Of a DNA stretch of 64,000 bases, positions 60,487-64,000 are shown one piece after another. The notes beneath the pieces are model-generated. The model was not told where the DNA came from, searched no databases, and saw only the letters and a program-made list of their open reading frames with translations. A program made the translations under genes and the position numbers. Origin of the DNA: CAYVQF01 sp964454015 (lineage in GTDB: Bacteria > Myxococcota_A > Bradymonadia > UBA4248); assembly GCA_964454015.1 (NCBI GenBank), contig CAYVQF010000003.1:124001-188000 (forward strand), written 5' to 3'. Position 1 is the stretch's first letter. Each line of letters opens with the position of its first letter.

Positions 60487-63400
60487 TCAGCGTCCAAAGG
60501 CAGGGTTTTCGAAGAGGGAGCGGAGATTGCGCCGCTGCATGGAGGCTTTGGCCGGGGTGGCGGGGTTCATAGCCTGCCCGCCACCTTGGCCTGCTTCGGT
60601 GCCTTCACAACCATTCTCGCCGGGGGCGATGAGGTTGGGGTTGTGCGGGCAGCCGTCGAGGTGATTGGGCACACCATCGCCGTCGATGTCTGCGGCCACG
60701 CCCATGGATTCGAAGCCCGCGCCGTCGACATCGACCCAGACGGGGTTGGTCATGGCCCACGGCGTCACCGGGTAGACCTGGTCCGGCTGGAAGATGTCGA
60801 GCGGCGAGGCGCCAAAGCCAAAGGAAGCGCCAATGGCGCCGACGGCTTCCGTGATGACGATGGGTGGGACTTCGACGGGAGGAACCACAGGGAAGAGGCT
60901 CTGGCTGCCGACGACCTCGGCGACGACGAAAGTGTCTCCTTCGAAGTTGAAGGAACGCTGGCTGCGCCACTCGCCGGCCTCGTTGCGGCCCGTCAAGGGC
61001 TCGCGGTAGAGCTCGATGCCGTTGGCGTAGACCACGAGGAGGTCGACCTCGATCCACTTCGGGGCTTGAACTCGCACGTCGATGACGACGTCGCCGTTGG
61101 CGGCGACGGTGCTTTCACCGACGGCTGCGCCGTTGACGAAGAGCTCGAGGAAGGGGCCGTTGGTCATGATGACGCGCTGGTTTTGGATGGCTTCGACCAC
61201 GTCGATGGGCTGAAGTGAGGCGACGCTCTTGTGGCCGACACGGAGGAAGTTGCGTGGGAAACCAGGCTCTTGGGTTAGAGGCTTGTGGCTGTCGCTGTTG
61301 GCGACGCCCGTGATGATGTGGCCGAGATTGATGAGGTTGAACCAGTCGTTGACCACCCCCGGGAAGGCAGCCTCGCCACTGCTGTTGGTGAGGACGGCAC
61401 CTGGACGGGGATAGTTGGCCGGGAGCTCACCTGGCGCCAGGGGGACGCACTTCTGCGTTGGGGGCAGCTCTGGGAGGCGCTCATCGCCGGTGACACATTG
61501 GGCCGGGTCGTAGGCACGGACGCTGTGAATTTCCCACAATATTTTGCCGTTGAGGATTTCCATGGCGTCGAAATCGAGGCTGAAGTTGGAGACGGCGAAG
61601 CCGCTGCCGTCGGCATAGGGGCGGCCATTCTCATAGGCGACGAAGGCGGGGCCAACGGGTAGGCCCAGACCCAGGCTGGTACCCGTGCCCAGCTTCTGGG
61701 GGATGGGCATACCGTCGAGGTTGGAGAGGGCGAACTGGTCAAAGTAACCCAAGACCATGTCGCGGGGGTGGTTGACTTGGACGATGGTGCGCTCAGGTCC
61801 GAGCGCACCGCGCCGCCGCAGGTCGGCAAAGATTTCCCCCGGGGGCCGATCAGACCAGGGGAAGGAGCCGTGAAGGGTTTGTTCTGGCCAGTAGTCGAGG
61901 GGGTAGGCGTTGAAGTGGCCGCCCTCGAGGGTGGTCAGCTCGATGCCGCGCACGGTGGTGATGAAATCGTTCAGGCCCAGCTCGGCGATGACGTGGCTCA
62001 GGTCGGTGATGATGTTGTGGTCCGTTGCGGCGACGAACTCGACGCCTTCGCCAGCCAAGGCGCCGATCTGGCGGTGCGGTGGCGACGAGGAGTCGATGGA
62101 GGCGCTGGTGTGAAGGTGGAGATCGGCCGAGATGTAGCCCGTGGTGTCGACGACGCGCTCGAGCGTCGCTGTGACGTCGGCGATCTGGTTGGATTTGAGG
62201 TTGAGCTCTTGGGCCATGACCAGGTTGTACTCAACGCCGCGGCTGACGTAGATGCGATAGGGTTCATCGGCCGAGGGGCGCACCTTAAGGCTGACCCGAC
62301 CGCGGGCATCGGTGTAGGCGGTTTTCTCGATGTAGCGGCGGGTGCTGGGATCGTTGGGGTCGTCGGGGACGAAGTCGGTCACTCTCTCGGGCTCGCCGGA
62401 GCGGGAGTCATAGAGGAATTCCGGTGGGCTCATGCCAGGGAAATGGCGGTGGGTCCCGACCACGGTGACCTTGGCCGGGAGCGGTACGCCGCGTTGGTCC
62501 GTGACCAAGACGTTGAGCGTGGCCGAGGACGGCAGATCCAGGACGGTGAAGCTACGATCGCCTGGGCTGACGCTGACTGCACGGGGTGCGCCGAGATCGC
62601 GGTCCGGGGCGACGGCGCGCATCACGTAACAGCCGCTTTCGACTTTGGCTTTGAAGCGCCCACCGTTGCGGGTGATCATCTGGGTGTAGTGTTTCCACTG
62701 GCTGGGGTCGAGGCGCCCGGCTTCATTGAAATCACCATCGCCGAGGGCGCAGGCCCGGTCGGGGTCGGCGGCACGGTAGGCCAGGACCCAGGCGTCATCG
62801 ACGGTGGTGCCCAGGGTGCGATCGATGAGGCGTCCCTCGAGGTGGCCCAAGCTGAGATCTTGGCGCCACAGGTTCTGGCGGATATCGAAGACCACGTCTT
62901 GAATGGAGGCGGCGTCGCCGTCGCCGACCATGACGTATTTGCTATAGCTGAAGGTTTCACCTTCTTTGAGAGATGCCGGTGCGAGGGCATAGAAGGCACC
63001 CGTGAAAGAGGAGAAATAGAAGGGGACCAACATGCTCCAGGGCTTGACGCTGTCGAAGCCGACGGCGGCGTAGCGATTGCGGTTGGCCCAGGCATAGTTG
63101 TTGGCACCCGGGTGGACCATGACGCCGTAGGAGACGCCTTGGTCGGTGGTCGTGGCGAGGTATTCCACGGGCAGTCCGGGGATCGCCGGGAGCTCTGGGG
63201 GCGTCTGGTAGAGGCCCTCGAGGGTGAGGCGCAGATCGAGGCCGCCGCCCGGGGCGAAAGTGTCATTGCCAGCGGAGAAGAGGAAGACGTCACCCATGGG
63301 GACGGGGAAGACGCCCTCGCTGCCGCCGAGGAGGGTGCCAATCGAGGATTCAAAGGGGAGTCTGACGGTCCTGCTGCTGAGGTTGGTGACGCCGACGCTG

Positions 63401-64000
63401 ACCTTGACGTAGCTGGCGTTGGGTGGCAGCTCATAATCGATATAGAAGCTCAAAACAGGTGTCGGCTGCCCCTGGGAGCAGTAGGGGAGGCAGAGGACGC
63501 CGTCACCGTGATCCGGCAGGGGGTTGCAGGCACAGGCTTCGGCGTCGTAAGTGCCGCGTTGGCAGGGGTAGGTGTTGCCGTTTTTGCCGGTGAGGAAGCC
63601 TTCGGCCGGGCAGGCAGGATCGCACAGCGGCCCGGGGTCGTCGGGGCAGACTTCGGCGAGGCGGGTCACCCCATTGAGGTCGGTGCAGCGACAGCGTTCG
63701 GGATCGTCTGGGTCGGGGATGCATACGCGACCGAGGGTGCTGGGACAGTTCTCGGTACAGAAAGGTGTCGATGCCTCAACACAGGGATCAGGGGTGCTGA
63801 GGGGGTCGAAGCAGGCACAGAGCCCAGGTTGGTTCGGGTCGGGCACGCAGACCCGTCCGCCTTCACTGGGGCAATTGGGGTCGCAGAATGGGCCCTCACC
63901 GAGGGCGCAATTCGTCGAGATTTGCTGGTGGTTGACACAGAGGCAGCTCTCGGGGTCGAAGACGCCCGGTGTACAGGGGATGTCGCTCTCGGGGATGCGC
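60487..64000 (-). CDS. Secreted CehA/McbA-type PHP-domain protein with Cys-rich repeats (runs off the window)
   Basis: At least 1170 residues are visible and the frame is open past the right edge, so the true start is outside. The N-terminal part has repeated cysteine modules (PFCDPNCPSEGGRVCVPDPN, PFCTENCPSTLGRVCIPDP). Beta-sandwich domains follow. The metal-dependent PHP module shows DLHLHTSASIDS, ATDHN, GIELTTLEGGHFNAYPL and a later NSDSHKPL. A C-terminal domain with DVRVQAPKWIEVDLLVVYAN and a calcium-type repeat (DIDGDGVPNHLDGCPHNPN) ends it. CehA/McbA members hydrolyse carbamates or esters; here it is an extracellular hydrolase of unknown substrate. Confidence 0.85.
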   Translation of the reverse strand, partial: RIPESDIPCTPGVFDPESCLCVNHQQISTNCALGEGPFCDPNCPSEGGRVCVPDPNQPGLCACFDPLSTPDPCVEASTPFCTENCPSTLGRVCIPDPDDPERCRCTDLNGVTRLAEVCPDDPGPLCDPACPAEGFLTGKNGNTYPCQRGTYDAEACACNPLPDHGDGVLCLPYCSQGQPTPVLSFYIDYELPPNASYVKVSVGVTNLSSRTVRLPFESSIGTLLGGSEGVFPVPMGDVFLFSAGNDTFAPGGGLDLRLTLEGLYQTPPELPAIPGLPVEYLATTTDQGVSYGVMVHPGANNYAWANRNRYAAVGFDSVKPWSMLVPFYFSSFTGAFYALAPASLKEGETFSYSKYVMVGDGDAASIQDVVFDIRQNLWRQDLSLGHLEGRLIDRTLGTTVDDAWVLAYRAADPDRACALGDGDFNEAGRLDPSQWKHYTQMITRNGGRFKAKVESGCYVMRAVAPDRDLGAPRAVSVSPGDRSFTVLDLPSSATLNVLVTDQRGVPLPAKVTVVGTHRHFPGMSPPEFLYDSRSGEPERVTDFVPDDPNDPSTRRYIEKTAYTDARGRVSLKVRPSADEPYRIYVSRGVEYNLVMAQELNLKSNQIADVTATLERVVDTTGYISADLHLHTSASIDSSSPPHRQIGALAGEGVEFVAATDHNIITDLSHVIAELGLNDFITTVRGIELTTLEGGHFNAYPLDYWPEQTLHGSFPWSDRPPGEIFADLRRRGALGPERTIVQVNHPRDMVLGYFDQFALSNLDGMPIPQKLGTGTSLGLGLPVGPAFVAYENGRPYADGSGFAVSNFSLDFDAMEILNGKILWEIHSVRAYDPAQCVTGDERLPELPPTQKCVPLAPGELPANYPRPGAVLTNSSGEAAFPGVVNDWFNLINLGHIITGVANSDSHKPLTQEPGFPRNFLRVGHKSVASLQPIDVVEAIQNQRVIMTNGPFLELFVNGAAVGESTVAANGDVVIDVRVQAPKWIEVDLLVVYANGIELYREPLTGRNEAGEWRSQRSFNFEGDTFVVAEVVGSQSLFPVVPPVEVPPIVITEAVGAIGASFGFGASPLDIFQPDQVYPVTPWAMTNPVWVDVDGAGFESMGVAADIDGDGVPNHLDGCPHNPNLIAPGENGCEGTEAGQGGGQAMNPATPAKASMQRRNLRSLFENPAFGR

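Overview
The window looks like a chromosomal piece of a GC-rich deltaproteobacterial-type genome, most likely Myxococcota or the Bradymonadia side of that group. The main signs are the density of Ser/Thr kinases, pseudokinases, a PP2C phosphatase and FHA proteins, the many lipoproteins with TPR repeats, an AgmX/PglI-like C-terminal domain, an NtrC-type sigma-54 regulator, and a secreted CehA-like protein with repeated cysteine modules. GTG and TTG starts are frequent. I see no prophage, insertion sequence or CRISPR array. A run of ten Ns and a poly-C artefact near the left end show that this is a draft or metagenome assembly.

Left part (1-22 kb). A patatin-like lipase is broken by an assembly fault. 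It is followed by a RodZ-like HTH membrane protein with a sensor histidine kinase, and by a tightly coupled ECF sigma factor operon (4.1-7.2 kb) whose first and last genes encode lipoproteins with the same eight-cysteine C-terminal module. Next come methionine aminopeptidase, a nuclease-like lipoprotein, a large FHA-TPR protein, and an operon of lipoprotein, five-S1-domain protein and double TerB protein. A tRNA-Pro(CGG) gene has its own promoter. A TPR lipoprotein, a small lipoprotein, the DUF177-rpmF ribosomal unit, and a degenerate HD-GYP protein with an unknown partner complete this part.

Middle (21-47 kb). This part holds a secreted coiled-coil protein, a BatA-like vWA membrane protein coupled to an FHA protein, a TPR/beta-barrel protein, a Ser/Thr kinase with TPRs, ilvE plus an NtrC-type regulator, and a 1745-residue DNA repair ATPase (DUF3686/AAA type). 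It continues with an unknown protein, an isolated hypA, a kinase with a Cache-type sensor, a lipoprotein with an AgmX/PglI-like tail, a tandem AAA ATPase, and a bifunctional glutamate formiminotransferase/cyclodeaminase with a zinc-finger-like insertion. An acetate-transporter-like protein carries an extra cytosolic domain.

Right part (47-64 kb). Here are a membrane pseudokinase, selB, an outer-membrane-type lipoprotein, a sphingomyelin-synthase-like PAP2 enzyme, a zinc-ribbon/pseudokinase/PP2C fusion, a HAD phosphatase, a 1188-residue TPR protein, a small exported EF-hand-like protein, and a secreted CehA/McbA-type PHP protein that runs off the right edge.

Taken together the region is housekeeping genes (map, rpmF, ilvE, selB, tRNA-Pro) mixed with an unusually dense phospho-signalling and cell-envelope gene set. 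The most novel candidates are the ECF operon with paired eight-cysteine lipoproteins and the wobble-compensated RNA stem at its 3' end. Next are the degenerate signalling enzymes (HD-GYP-like, pseudokinase, pseudokinase-PP2C) and the zinc-finger insertion in the formiminotransferase.
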